A DNA stretch of 64,000 nt, from assembly GCA_013399855.1 (NCBI GenBank), contig VXAY01002475.1, forward strand, positions 1,236,552-1,300,551. Direction: 5' to 3'. Below are positions 34,901 through 48,500 of this stretch, piece after piece (within the stretch, counting starts at the first letter, position 1; the number at the start of each line of letters is the position of its first letter). The position numbers and the translations under genes are program-made. A model generated the notes under the pieces. It worked only from the letters and a program-made list of their open reading frames with translations. It did not search any database and was not told the origin of the DNA. Source of the stretch: Oxyruncus cristatus (Eukaryota > Chordata > Aves > Passeriformes > Cotingidae).

Positions 34901-37900
34901 TAATGCCAGTTCCACAGACCTGGGTACTAGTTCTGACATGCAATGTCTGGGTAATCACCACTCAGAGATAATCCCCTCTGCTTCAGGCCTTCCATTCCAT
35001 AATATGCGGGATGACACAGAAATTGGTGGGTTTGCCGTTGTCAGGTTTTTATCCTCTGCTTTCTGATGACACAGTTTAACCCTCCTGTTATTTTAATGAG
35101 GTTTTAATTGTGTGTCCTGCCTCGAACCCCCCCTGCCCTCTCTCTTCTGGGCCACAGCTCTGCTTGGCTTCTGGCCATGGTGCCCTGGAGGTGGGTGGGC
35201 TGGGACAGAAGTAGGGCAGAGATTGTCACCTCCTCGTGGGCCAGGCACAACGAGAGCTGCTCTGCCTGTTGCACGTCAGGCTTTTTGTTTTCATGTCACC
35301 ATAGCTTAGCTTCATGTTTTAGGTCTTTAGAAATGGTGGTGTGTTTAGCACTGATCAGATTAACGTGACAAAATTAATAAAGTGCTTTAATACACAGGGT
35401 GAAGAGACTGAAGGGAATTGAAATTAGGGAGACAGAAGAACAAAGGCAGTTCTTAAATGAACATTTTTAGCAGTAGCTTAACATTATAAAGATTAATAGG
35501 AATTAATTTGCATGTATAATGCAATGTACAGAACACAATTCAAACTGACTACCAAATGCTATTACTGTAGAAGAAGAGCTACATGAAACAGGCATATCTG
35601 TTTTCTTCCCCTGGCCCAGTAAATGTGTGTGACTAAAACTACCACAAGTGCCAGTCATTCTCAGATGTTCTAATGTCATGTGCCTTCGTCTTGGACTGTA
35701 CAAGCACAGCCATGGCACGTGTTGATTCTTGTGTGAGTATTCTGATGTTATAGCAGATCAAAGCATACTTAATTATACATAATTATAACACCAATAATCA
35801 ACATCTGTGATAATGGTGAGCCAAAACAAATTGATAATCTACTGGTTGGTTGCTTAGGGAAGTAGGAATAACAAAGTCTAAGGAAGAACCAAGGAGGAAT
35901 ACAGTAAGAACAGGAACGTTATGCAAGCTGGCTTAACTGAAGGAGTCTCCCAGTACATCAATGTGTAAGTTTCAGCCCAAAATATACAGGTCACTGAATA
36001 GGTTCAACCTCTGTTTGCTCTGTTCCTCGGAGTATTCCCTGCTCATCTTTTCTCAATGTAGAGTGCTGTAGGGATATACCCATTATCTGCCCAGTTGCAA
36101 TGTGTATTTATAGTGCTATAGGAAGGCATCATTCTGGGGAACACAGAGTATAAGTCCAAATTGAGAGCTCTCCTAAAATCCATCAGCTAGGGCTAGGATT
36201 ACCTCAACTAATATGGGATTTCCCGTATTGCCTGATTGAATCTTAGGTGTTCAAAATCATAATAGTGAATAGGATGGTATTTACTGTCTTTCCCTAACAT
36301 CTGATATTTCCTTGTGTGTACACAAATAGCACATCCTCAAGCTGCAAACTAAATGTATACACGATAAGAAATGTCACTTTGTGCCTTGTCCACTGTGGAT
36401 GGTCACTGGGAAAGGGGAGGAAAAAATGCCTGAGAATCAAAGATAAGAATAAGGTCTTTAAAAAGGAGTAATTGCAGCAGATAAGCGATGGCACCTTTGC
36501 TCATCCTGACTCCAGCTGCATGTTAAGGGTCATGCATTGCTGTCTCAGTGGTCCCTAGGTACCATGTCATTTAGCCCAGTAGGCTGCACGGTTTTGCAGG
36601 AGCTGCAAGCTGCTGTCACTCCAGGAAGGGGAGGCAGGGGTGCTTGGGCCTGACAGGGCTGCTGTTCACAGACAGCAAATCTGGAATTTCCAGGATGGGT
36701 GCCCACGGCATGTCCATATAAAGCCCACTGGAGAGCGAGCGGTGGGCCTGCTTTTGTTTGTGTCTGGCCATCTGTGGCTGCTGTGCCCTTGCAACAATAC
36801 CCCACTTGCAATGTGTCCTTTCCACATGGCTGCCGACTGTTTCCAAACGCTGCCAGATAATGCAGCACAGGAAGCTGGTCTTAACAACTCGCTGAGTCTC
36901 CCTCGAAACCCAGGCTTTGTGTGATGTCTTGCACTGAAGTCCAAGACCAGTGGGAAACCAGGGGAATGAAGATTCTAGTTGTGAAATAAAATTTGAGGGA
37001 GGGGTATTTTAGAAAGAGAGTAAAATTGCATTTTAGAATTTTCAAAGCTCCCGTTCCTTGTCCTGTCCTGTACCTTGGGTTACTCTCCTGAGTGCAGATC
37101 AGCTTGGGAACTGCTCACTGTCATCAAGTACAGTGGTGGGAGAGTTACCATGTTTCTCAGGGTGCACTCTGAAGCCCTGCTTTAATTCTGCACATGGAGA
37201 TAGCAGGAGTTGCTTCTGCTTCCAGTCTGTACCTTTTCCAAAGCAAATGTGAAAGAAAGAATATTGTGTGCAGTTCTAGATGCTGTGAAGATGTTTGCTA
37301 TGTGTGTGCAGGGACAAGTTTGTGTAGCGCAACAGGAAGGATGTTTCAACAGCCTCAAGATTTAGTTTCTATAGTTTCTATATTGAATGAGAGCTCTGAA
37401 AATGAGCCAAGGATGGTGCTTCCCTGAGGAGTGGTCTGGAAATGATGTAGCGTGGATGGTTTTGGCACGACGTAGCTTTTTCCTGCTGGCAGTGCACAGA
37501 CTTCTGAGTGAAGTAACCATGTTCTTTAATATGCTGCAGTTTCAAAAATTAATTTTAGTTGTAGAAATTATGCTCATTGATTCTCATTGCAAGAATTACC
37601 TTCAGATTCCAGTTTTGGACACTGAAGAGGACGCTGAATCTTTACTGTGGAAATGAACAGGCTCACGTTCACTTTCTGTAGAGAGAAAGAGTTCATTTTT
37701 AAGTAAATCCAACAGACAAGTTCATTATCTGAAATACTGGCAGTCTTGGAACAAGTATCCGCCTTCAGTAAATGCCCTTTGTTATTTTGGCTGCCTGTAT
37801 CAGTGTGTGTGGTCTAGATTAGAAAATTGGCTCAATTCAGAATCTGGGTTTTACTGTGCAACCAGCAAAATAATCCAGAAAAAATTGCTGGGTTTTAAAT

Positions 37901-38819
37901 AATTCTTTATTGACCTTTTTTCTGTAGTCCGCCTGTGTCACCAAATATCCCAGTGCACCCTTGATCAAAGACCTACATCCTCCTCCTGCAAGAAGGTCGA
38001 TTCACCGGCTTGGTGCGTCCCTGTCATTTCTAGCTTCTGTAAACCTCTGCCTTCACAGGGGGCTCCAGAGCTCCTGCACTGGCATCGTCTGCCTTGTTAC
38101 CTTGGGTGAAGGGTTGCATAAAGATGTTACGTAAAAAGCAGTAGAAGTTGGACACACTCTCAGGAAACTTCTAGCTGACAAAACAAGATGGCTCATATGG
38201 CAAGAGGTGTGCAGACGTGTCCTAAAGGACAGATAGTTACGATCTAGGCCACGGTAAAGTGCTGGTTGTAGGTGCTCTTTGTGTCAAAAAATGTCTGATT
38301 TTTTGGGGGGATAGTGAATAGAGTTTATCCTAAGGCTCAGATAACATTCCAGTACCATGAAGCACCATGTCCACAGAGACATTTAGCATCACAGAGCTCA
38401 CAGTTTAGACAGGTGCAGGCTGCTGCACTTGTTTGAAGTTACTGTTTGCTTGCCTTTTCAACTGCATTCCTTCTTCTGTGATGCAGTTCAGTGTTTATAG
38501 ATAAAAGCTTCTTTGAGCAAAATTTCCTTTTGTGTCACCAGGACAAACATGTCCACAAGGCCAGGAGTCCCTTGTCTTCAGCCTCTGTGTACAACAGCAC
38601 TTGGAGTGCTGACACTGTCACACTTGGATGGAATATCTTGGGCCTCAGTTTTAATTTTTTGCATTATTTATCATCTTAGAGAACATCTGGTTGTCCTGCA
38701 GGTAGTGTGCTGCCCTCGGCTATTTTCTGCTCTGGAATAAGGAATCCCCCAAATCCAGGCAAATACAGAATCAGTGGATTGATCCAGGTTTGATCACACC
38801 ATTAAGGGTAGCCTGTCAT
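31942..38819. other. Non-coding stretch, no gene recognised
   Basis: No recognised exon. The patch 36545-36944 is GC-richer and carries four overlapping open frames on both strands (up to 107 codons), none with a known domain; this pattern follows from high GC and few stops. Perfect 9-bp tandem copies of TAGTTTCTA lie at 37363-37380. T-then-G homopolymer pairs occur near 38299-38312. The rest is ordinary spacer. Confidence 0.7.
37363..37380. repeat. 9-bp perfect tandem duplication
   Basis: TAGTTTCTA occurs twice in tandem (37363-37371, 37372-37380). Small slippage duplication. Confidence 0.8.
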
Positions 38820-39160
38820 TTACAAAAAAGGTTTGAGATTGATTTGTTTGCTGCAGCTGGAAACCTTCATTTCATTACGCAAATTATTTCTCTGAAAGCT
38901 GCTAAGAAGGATTGTAGTCTATAATTAGAATAATACCCCACAGGATTACGTTCACAAATGTAATTATATAATCATTTAGAACTAAATTGTGCCATGAAAC
39001 TGCAGAGTTTTACAAAACGATACTAGCATTTCTGGAGGCTCGTTTTTAAGATTTTCTGTGGTTAATGCAGTTGCCACAGGCCAATTAGAAAGATTTTCGG
39101 TTCAACCGAGAGCTCCTTCCTCCTTTCCCTATCAATAGTTTGAGATTAATCAAGATTGGG
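38820..39160. promoter_or_regulatory. Candidate conserved non-coding block
   Basis: At least seven TAAT/ATTA-type cores lie in about 340 bases, including TATAATTAGAATAAT and GTAATTATATAATC, with no low-complexity tract. A 13-bp palindrome TCGGTTCAACCGA (39097-39109) holds two retained CpG sites in an otherwise CpG-poor block and resembles a symmetric grainyhead-type AACCGGTT-like half-site pair, though not the exact consensus. The enhancer call is inference from motif density. Confidence 0.25.
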
Positions 39161-41779
39161 GTTTATGTTGAAGTGCCTGCTGTGACTCAGAACCAGCAAG
39201 TGGCAGTGAAATCGGATGAAGCTCTCAGTATTGAAGGGGAGGTGGTGTAGATTGGAGCCTGTCTGCTGGAAGCCCACAGTGGAAGGCTGCTTTGGTACTT
39301 CAGTGTGTCATTCAGGAGTGGAATGAGATGGTGAAATTGTTCTTCAGGGACTCTTAGAGCTCTGTGGCAGGGAGGCTGTGAGCTGTGTTAGTGTCCACGC
39401 TGCTCAGAGCAGAGAACAGAGGAAGGGGGAGGAATTCCTCGCTGTGTAGAGCCAGCCTGGTTGTACAGCCTCCCTTTGCAGCGTGTTGTTATGGAGTGGG
39501 GCAGAGTGTACTGCCCCTGTACTCCCTGCAGCATCAGGACACCTGCCTTTGGCTTCACCGTGATGTGAATGTGAACGTGCTGAACTCTTTCCATACTTGA
39601 ACCTGCGAGAATGTGTTGGTGCCGTTCAAGGATGAACATGGTCACAAAAATATTTTGCACTAAATTAGTTTTACTGGCTCTTCTGCCCGAAATGATGAAT
39701 CATAAATATGAAATAGAGCAGTTTTGCTTTTCTTCTTTAGGTCTCCAAAGCCCTTTTTATTGGCTTTACACTGTTGATATGACATCAAGTTGCATCCTCT
39801 TTTGCTGTTTCCCACAGTGCCTCCTCTCTTGCACAAACAAAACTGTACCTGAGGGTTTGTTTAGTGTAGCACAGTGTACTAAAACACCAGAAATAAGAGC
39901 AGTACATTTCCTTGTTTTATTAAGAATTCATCCACTGTCCTTTCAGGTTGCAAACCCCTGGTTAGCGAGTCAATGGGCAATAGCAGGGCAAACTAATGAG
40001 GTACTGTGATATTTGCAACATGAGAAAGGCAAATATTTCACCAAGCTCTCCAATTATCTCTGGTAGCCTCATACACTTCTAATGAGCCCAGGGTAATCAG
40101 CCTATCTCTTCCAGTGTATTAATGAGAGCCACTTAAAATTCTCCAGGATTCCTGTGGAGAACTGATGTATGGACCCAGAAGGATAAATAAAGAGGCAGTG
40201 ATATTGCTGCTTCAAGGGCTGCCACGCTATCCCCAGAGCTGGCTGTGTCTCTGCCTGCGGTGTGTTTTGTTGATGCCTTTATTGTATGTAAACTAAAGAG
40301 ACAGTAATTTTGGATTTGCAAGGGTGCTTGAGCAGCAGCATAATCTGGCTGCTGGGAGACTACAAAAATCATTCTCCTCAAAGACAGCATCTCCTAACAA
40401 GGTGTTCAGTTGCTAGCTCACATCTCAAGCAGTGCAACTGGGCAAGAAGTAGGATGTCAGAAAATGCAGACACCAGCAGTTACTGGCTGGGCTTTTACCA
40501 CCCCATCCAATGTCAAGGAGAACAGGAGGATCTCAGGAAGCAAGCATGGCATGATGGCATCTGCTTTGGGAGGCAGTATCATTTCCCATATCCTCCCATG
40601 TAAAGGAATGTCCAGGACAAGACCTGGAGCTGTAGAAATAGGAAGCACAGGAAAAGTGAGTGGAGTGATAGGAAGAGCTAGGTATGTTCTGTTTTACCAT
40701 ATGCCTTAACACTCTGAGGACTAAAAATGAAGATTTTTTTTTTTGTTTGAAATTGTTTGCTTCTGATCAGCAGCAGTAGCTGTATTTACTTGAGATTTTT
40801 TAAAAAAGGACAGGAAAAATTGTTACTCAAATAGATTTTGCCTGTGAGGTTGGAGTGAACAGAGATTTGTTACTACTGAACAGAAACTTGGAAAGGAAAG
40901 AGAATTTGAGAACATTCTCCAATCCAAAAGTCTATGTCATAATGAAAACCATTTACAAGCAGATGTTTACATGGAAAAAAAAATCAGTCATTTAAAAAAT
41001 GTAAACTGACAGCCAGTATCCTTTCTAATTCTTTAATCTGCAGCTGTGCTGGATTCAAATGTGCACTTTTGGACGCTCAGGAGATTCGTGCTGAGAGATG
41101 GTCTTCCCCTTGTAGTGCCTCCTTGCCTTAAAGTTAACACCACAGGGTTATATTTGCTTACAACTCATATTATGAGGTTTCGTGGCACAGATCTAATCAC
41201 ACTGACACAGTTCAGCTGGGTGACAAAGCACTGCAAGTCTGTTGTTTCTTTATGAGAACCAAAATTGCACAGCTGGGTTTTTAACCAGTGTCTTTGTCTT
41301 GTATGTAATTAGCAACAACTGCCTTGAACCAGGAGGCTGAACTGACACATCACTCCTGTGCCACAGCCAATAAGTGGCTGGTGTGAGGTTTGGGTGGCAC
41401 TGGAGCTTTCACGGGGCAAACACCTGCACAGCAACACCAGCCCAGTCCCCTCCTCTCTGTCCCTGCTGGCTGAGTGGAGCCCTGGCAATTTCAGTTCTCA
41501 CAAAGCACCAAGAACATCAAAACTCTGTCTAGTGTACAAGTAAAAAGCTTTATCCAGGAATGCAGCAGCTCCAGGATTTGCTGCTGAGAAAGTTCAAAGC
41601 TGAGAAGCAGTGAGAGAGAGCTGGGAGTGCCATGAGGCAGCAGCTCAGAGGGCTGGTGTTGGAGCCAGCAAGGGCAGCAAACTGCGGAGAGTTGGGAGAA
41701 AAATAAATATTAATATGAGTGAAGTGTTGTGCCTGTGTATAAAACCTCAGTTGTAATCTTGTGATACCTTTTCTTGTGG
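39161..41779. other. Non-coding stretch, no gene recognised
   Basis: Short frames at 39385-39660 (both strands) and 39611-40009 (+, 132 codons) have no recognisable domain. The sequence 40040-40140 is AT-rich with several ATTA/TAAT words and may be a minor regulatory candidate. Otherwise ordinary spacer. Confidence 0.65.
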
Positions 41780-42100
41780 CTTATGATGACATTAGGCCCT
41801 CTGAAGGTTTATTATGTGCAGCTGGATGTACATTAGTCTATTTATTAGTCATCACAAGGTTGTTGACATTATTTCCGCAGTGCTTTTACATTAAGAACTT
41901 ACTGAAATGCTAGATTTATATTAGACTACCGAAGTAATTTTCTCATATCAAGACAGCTTAGAAATACTGGGACCTAAGCTGTTGCTGTAATGAATTTTCT
42001 GCCTCTCACAGGGATATTTATCCAATCTGTTCTGTAAACAGAGAAATTAGTTCAGACTTGTGCAAATGCTTTAATTATACTTAAATGGATTAATGGCTGA
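41780..42100. promoter_or_regulatory. Candidate conserved non-coding block (strongest by motif density)
   Basis: About eleven TAAT/ATTA cores are spread over 320 bases, alongside a TGATGACATTA word, GCAGCTGG (an E-box) and TATTTATTAGTCATC (MEF2-like and AP1-like words adjacent). There is no homopolymer, no simple repeat and no open frame of note. This mix of homeodomain, bHLH and bZIP words without low complexity is the texture of vertebrate developmental enhancers. No specific known element is recognised. Confidence 0.3.
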
Positions 42101-44270
42101 ACTCTGAGGAAATGTTGTTTCTTTAGGCAAAACAGTTTGACCAGGTCAACAATGTATTTTTAAACTCAGCCTGGTGCCTCTGGAAGGCGGGCCTGTATTA
42201 GCTGGGCTGCTGGTGAAGCAGTTGCTGGCCCTGGGCAATTGGGTTGGGACGTGAGGATCTGTGACATGAAGGGCTGTTTGGATTTAGAGTTTGTGCCATC
42301 TCCTGTCTTCGAGCTCACTTCTCTTGGATGGAAGTTAGTCCTTGGAACCCGATCCAAATTGTGGCAGTTTCACAGCCTCTTTCTTTCCACGTGGGTGAAC
42401 GATTGGCTCCAAAGGTTTTTATGGTGAATATTTGCCAATCAATTATCCAAAGGTGAGTGCAGCAAATCACATTAAAGGCTTCAGGTCTGGTTTCCTTGAC
42501 TGTATTGTGTTAGCTTGAGCAGCTTGCTCAGAAATTTTATCACTTTTGGAAAAATGCCCGATTCTTTGTTTCTTCGTTGGCTTTTGGATGCTGTTCCCCT
42601 TAGAGCAACCTCAGCTGTGTCCTGAGTCAATCATGTGTACTGTGCACTGGGGATGGACTCCAGGCAGCCCACCCCAGACACAGCTCCCTGCATCTTCCAA
42701 AAACACACTTTGGCCCTGAGAAAGATTGGATTTCTAATCCCACCTTGTTATAAGCTCCTCATTAAATTGCTACAGCCCAGCTTTCCACTCAGTGTGCTCC
42801 TTTCAGTGTTGTGGTGAAGCATTTCTGTTTCATTTTTCACCTTACTGAGACTAAGGACATCTTGAGACAGGGGTGCAGGTCCCACTGTGGAGCCAGGACC
42901 AAACAGCAACAGCCCTCAATGCTTCTGTTTAGTCTCTCAGGAGCTCAGCACCCTCCCGGTCTCCCTGTGCACTCAAGTGCTCCCTCTCTCAGTGGGAGCC
43001 TGTTTAATCCCTGGGCAGAAACTCGTTCACTAATGCTGACAGTAAACCCTCAGTGTAAAGGAGCCGCCTCCTTTCTTATTGCATAAAAGCTGAACTTGCT
43101 GATTGTGGTCCAGGGACTCGTGGACATAAGGCAAAATGACACCTTGAAATTGCACCCTTTCTCACCTTCTCAGGGTTCTTTGCAGAGGAGGTTTCTGTGC
43201 TTTCCACAGATACGCAAAATGTCAGCACTGTCACCTCTGTTATTTCTATATGCTCTAAAATTTACTTGTCAAATGGTAATGCTCAGCTTCCTTTTCCTCT
43301 TCTCCATTTCTACACCACTGCAGCTACCCCTCTTTAAGCCCTTTAGCCATTTAGAGGTAATAGCTCAGCTTCCACTTTTAGTTGCCACTGCCTGAATCAG
43401 AAATCCTGGAGAGCTTCTGGTTTGCTGGAGTTCCTGAGACCAGATTACCTTTTAAGCCACAGCTGCAGCATGAAGTCTTCATGGCTTATTTCAGCAGCGT
43501 CTTTGAAATGAATTCTAATTAACTCTCTCTGATAAAAATGTGTTTGTTATAAATATTACGCTCACAGGTACATTTCAGGCATAGAAAACTGGAAGAACTA
43601 AGAAAGTGGTTGTGTGACTGCGAATGAAAAAAAATGTGCACATATATGGACAGACCTATTTCTTACAGTGTCTGCAAAGCCGTGCTCAGTAAAATATGTA
43701 CAATTTCAGTACAAGAGCACACCCACTTCCATACAAAGATGAATGTTGACTTCGACCATTAAAAAGAAAACAAAAAATTAAACTTTTATTTTTCTCAATA
43801 TGGTAAAGATACTGTTGCTACAAGGACATCTGTGAGCTCTGTTCTGTTGAAGGTTTGAAATAGCTCAATGCACAGAACAGGGAAAGGCCCGGATTGCCAG
43901 AACCTTCCAGAAAGGAATCTGGCCATAACCAAAGTGTGGCATGGCATTGAATACCTCACCCCATCCCACAGATAGAGCCAGGCTAAACAGAATCCGTAAA
44001 TTCCACATATGTCAATTCCGTGTAATTTAGAGTTCACTGCTAGTTGGCCCCGAGTCTCTTTTGATTTAAAATATTCCGGATTTGCTGTGGTTCACCTCAG
44101 GAGAGGGAGTCTTCCCCAGCTTTTTAATATTAACAGTGAGTGGAAATGCCATCAGCATTTATCACTCAAACTTTGTTGAATACATTACACTGCAGATTTC
44201 ATTGCTCCTTCTGCAGAACGGGAGAGAGGGAATTGTGTTAAATCCTCCACGGTTGTGCCAGGAGGCTCTT

Positions 44271-44294
44271 ACTGCTCCTGCTACCAGGAGCAGT
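44271..44294. other. Perfect 10-bp-stem, 4-base-loop hairpin
   Basis: ACTGCTCCTG (44271-44280) and CAGGAGCAGT (44285-44294) are exact complements with a CTAC loop. The stem is GC-rich and would be stable in RNA. It is too short alone for a microRNA precursor, and the flanks do not extend the pairing. Confidence 0.55.
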
Positions 44295-45505
44295 TGTCCC
44301 CGGGAGCAGAAGTTCATTCCACCATCCCTGCAGTGCCCTGCATGGCTGGAGAGCCTGGGCTGGTGCTGGGAGGATGCCCAGGGTCACCTCTGTGTGTGAC
44401 CTGTGTCACCGAGCAGGGGTTTGGGAAACAGGCTCAGGCCTTTGTTTCCTAGAGCTCCTCTTTTAGTATTTTGAACAGTACTGTAGTGTTGGGGGGGCTT
44501 CAGCAGGGGGAACAGTAGCAGAACTTGGCTATTTCCACAGTCAGCACACAAGCACAGCCCTGCCACTCTGGTACACAGGGACAGCAGGTTTATCCAACTC
44601 ATGGAAAGGGGGGTTCATTCTCCTGTCTTTTTTTTATGTCCCCAGAAACAGGAGCAAGGCAAAGGAACTGCACTGGCACTGACTGGTCAGAACAGATAAC
44701 TGTTTGAAAGTCATCTGCTTTGCTTCTTGTCCTGGAGCTGGTGATGGGGAAAGGCTTACAAGTAAAATCTCTTTTCAGACAAGTAGAGAATTTCTCAGCA
44801 CTTGTTTGGGTTTAGAAAGTGTAATCACTTGTGTTATTACCATAAAACAAATACCTGGAATGTTTTGGCAGTTTTTAATAAGCTACTGAAAGCTACACCA
44901 GAAAATGGTGCTAGTGAGAACTAACACACAAAAACCTAAAAGTCACTGCTCCCCATTTGTGCAGAGACAGCAACAGAAAAAGCTAAGTATCAGTTTTCAG
45001 AGCAAAATTGCTATTTGTTGGTGAATCAGTTTTATGCATATAAACAGTGCTTGGGGATTTTGCTCCCATGCATGTTTATTTATGAAATGGAAAGCAAGCA
45101 GAAATGTTGAGTAGTCCCATGGTACAACCCAGAACTGAAATGTAAAGATAGAATGAAAAAGCCAGTGATGCTAATAATAGAAATGCAAGGTCTCTGAGGG
45201 TGCACACAATCAGTGAGGAACGCCAGGGCTGTGGTAATCAGGAAAGAAAGGATTCTTCTGCTTCACTTCTCCCTAAAAATTCAGGAAAGCTTTTAGTTTG
45301 TTTTAAACTTGTGCTTCACAAAATCTGGTGGCAGTCGTGACCTGAAGGAACAGTGCAGAAACAAACCACAAACACAGCAGCTCTGAATGTTTGGGGGCAG
45401 AGTGAACAGGCGGGTTTTGGCTTGATGACATCCAGGGGCAGCTGGCAAATTTATTGCTTCTGGGTTGGCTTTGACAGTTCCAGCCTGCCGAAGGCTGAGG
45501 GATAG

Positions 45506-45520
45506 CCTATCTAAGATAGG
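45506..45520. other. 15-bp odd palindrome
   Basis: CCTATCT and AGATAGG flank a single central A. The outer sequence does not extend the symmetry. GATA-type words (AGATAG) appear on both strands, so it could be read as an inverted GATA pair. Confidence 0.45.
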
Positions 45521-48500
45521 ATACTATGACTTCCCCTAACTGATGACATGAACAGTGAAAGTGTCCTGCATCTCAGCAGCAAACAAGCACAAATTCAGTG
45601 AAGCTCCCCTGAGAGGTGCATTTCACCTTCCCTCGTCCCCTCACTGTTGGACTAAGATCCTTTGGTCGTATTTATTTCAAATTCCAGTGGCTTGTGTGTT
45701 TCTCGCATCATACGGCTTTGCCACTGGAATTGTTTCTGTGGTTGTTTGTCTCTCTAGCAGTGTTAATGCCTTTTTAAACTTAGTTTCCTCTCCTCTCCCC
45801 TCTGTTCCTGTTAGTTCTTCAAGCAGCCTGCCGTGTGTCCCCTCCAAAAGTGACATAAGCGCCTTAGCACGCTAAGCCTGCATGGATGGTTGCTCCTGTT
45901 TCACTGAGTGGAGGTGGAGATGATAGAGCCCCTCTTTGCAATCCTATTACCTCCTCGTGCTTCTCTTGTAAAAAGCAGGCGATGGTGGTGAGTTGGCCAC
46001 GAACAGTGTTGTGCAGGACGTCTCCCCAGTCATGATTTAACACTATCCTTCAGCAGACATAAGCCACTAAAGCTTTCAGCAAAGTTGTAAGGCTTAACCC
46101 AAAGCACTTGGAAACAAGATAAAAGCTTAAGCATTTCCTCATCTCCCATTCGAACCCGGAGATATGTGTGTACTGACCTTTCCTATTGCTGGAATCAGCG
46201 TGTAGTGAGAACCCCTCTGTAATTTAGTGCTACAAGGAGTGCAGTCTGACTCATCTCGGAGAGAACATTTTGTCTGCCACACAGGGTCCAGAGCAGCTAA
46301 GTGTATTGTTTGTCTATAAATAAAAACACCTAAAGAAAATGGCATTCTAGTCAGGGAAAGCAGGCCTATATGATCCATGTGGTTGTTTTGTCCACAAAAT
46401 ACAGAAATTGAGGAACTGTGAAGCGGCTCTCGGTTATCCAGGTCTACCATTCACCAGCTCCTGCTGTTGCTTCAGTCACACTGAGGTAAAGAGGAGTGTG
46501 CTGTGCAGCTCCATGAATATTTCACACCAATTGTTTCCCTTCTGTGGGCACCTCTGGAGGGTGTTGAGGCTCTCTTGGCTAGGAGATGTTGGGCTGTTGT
46601 TCCACCAAGGAATCCTGGCTGTGTAAAGTTGCTTATCTTTTTGCTTGGTTGTTTTGCAATGGTTACAGCTGTATCCCTGTCCTGAGAGAAAATGAAGGTC
46701 TCTTCATTGTTACAAGGAATGGTATGTTAGTAAATAAGGGATTTTAAATAAATCTTGTATGGTTTTGGTTCTCTTGCCATATTGTCACTGAGCACTAAAT
46801 TTTATGCCTAATGGGGCCATACGTCTCTGTCTAAGCAGGACTAACAGAACAGTCTAAAATTTCTTAAAATATTTTCAAGTGTCCTGATGACTTGTATCTT
46901 CACACACTTACTGGAGTTCAGCCTTAACAAAGGATGGAAAATCTCTGAAATCAGTCACCACCCACACAGAAGGGAATGAACTGGCTGATTGGATTGTTCT
47001 CCTTATTGGTGTATGACCACTAGTGAGAGAAGCAGAACCTGGGCCAGACTGGGCTGTCTTCTGTAACTCTCACTTAGGTAACGGCTCTGCATCCAAAATC
47101 AGTGTGGCAGGTGTGTGGTGTTCCTGGCATTGGACAGTCTGCAAGGGGCATGAGAGCAGCAGGGCAGAAAATATGGAATGATGTGCCATTACGTGGGCAG
47201 TGGCAGGCTCAGCAACCAGCTCTGATGTCATCTGCACTCTATAGCTAGAACTGTTACTCACTCTCTAGGTTTAGTAACTTTTGGTAGCAGCATTCATGAT
47301 AACCTATTGTCTGCAAGTCCTTGGCTTTTCCAGCAGGGGAAATATATTGGACTAGTCAGGTTGTCTTCTGTGATACCTGTCAGTTTAAATTGTATGACCT
47401 TTTAGTGAGCTCTGAACCTCACCTGTCGAAGCCAATTTAATCATGTGTCTTTGTAAGGCCTCCCAGTTCCAGAGTTCTTTCAGCTGAGAAAATTAATTGA
47501 AAAACGTTGGCAAATGCTTCACATAAGAGTAAGTAAACTTGGAGGAGAAATATATCTTCTTCTACATGGATTTTCCTATATTGTTCAACTTAACTTCTTT
47601 CAGATGACTTCTGCTGAAAATGTTTGCTCCTAAAGCAGCCCTTTATCTTTTCTAGCTCTGCATTTGACTGGTTCTCAGAGGTCAAGACCTGTGGAAAGTA
47701 ATTAAATTAAATCTTTTTTCCTAATTGGATTGAGTCAGTGCAGTTGTTGTCCATTTACTTCAGACTTCTCAACACAGAATCAACTATTTCCTCCTGGATT
47801 TTGAGTCTCCTATTTCAATCACAGCACCAATATGCTGTATTTCACCTTCTCATCCTGGCAGTTCCTGTTTGCTTTTTCCAAATTATGACAGTATCCATAT
47901 TTCTCATACTGATGAGAGATGATCCCCCCTATTGTCTTTTGTTTAAGAAATTCATGAAACCTCCTCAGATCTGGTTTTACTTGCCATAACCATGTCTCAC
48001 TCTTCTCTGGGGCATTTGGCTTGTTACTTGCTGTAGTGCTAGCACAGAAGAGGCTACAACCTCCTTTCAAGTAGTTGCAAACTTCTTTTGCTCCCTTTCA
48101 TCACTTCAGCTTTGCCAGGAAATCCTCCTGCCCTACCTCCAGAGTTGCCTGTCCCAGTCCAGGTCTTTTAAAGTCACTGCACATTTATCAAAGGTAAATG
48201 GTGCAATTTAAGTTTAGCATAATTCGGACAAGGGATTATTCATCAATTGCTAATGGTATCACCAGGCCAACAAGTGCCACCCTCAGGAGTCAGAAAATTT
48301 CCAACTCTAAATAAAAATCCTATGTTATGTCTCAAGAGCACGTGTTGCTCATCCCCTGCCTCTGTTACACGCTGGGCACACTTTATTGTAAAAGAAAAAG
48401 TGTTCAGAGAACACATATTAAAACCAGGGCAGAAATATCCCTATTTGAGCTGACCTTTTAAGAAAAATGAAGATTCCCGTTTGCAAGAGTTTTAAAATCT

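Noticed and set aside
44495..44520. CTCF-like CAGCAGGGGG word (similar words near 38058 and 47333)
   Set aside because: Only the AGGGG half matches; the full consensus is not met at any of these sites.
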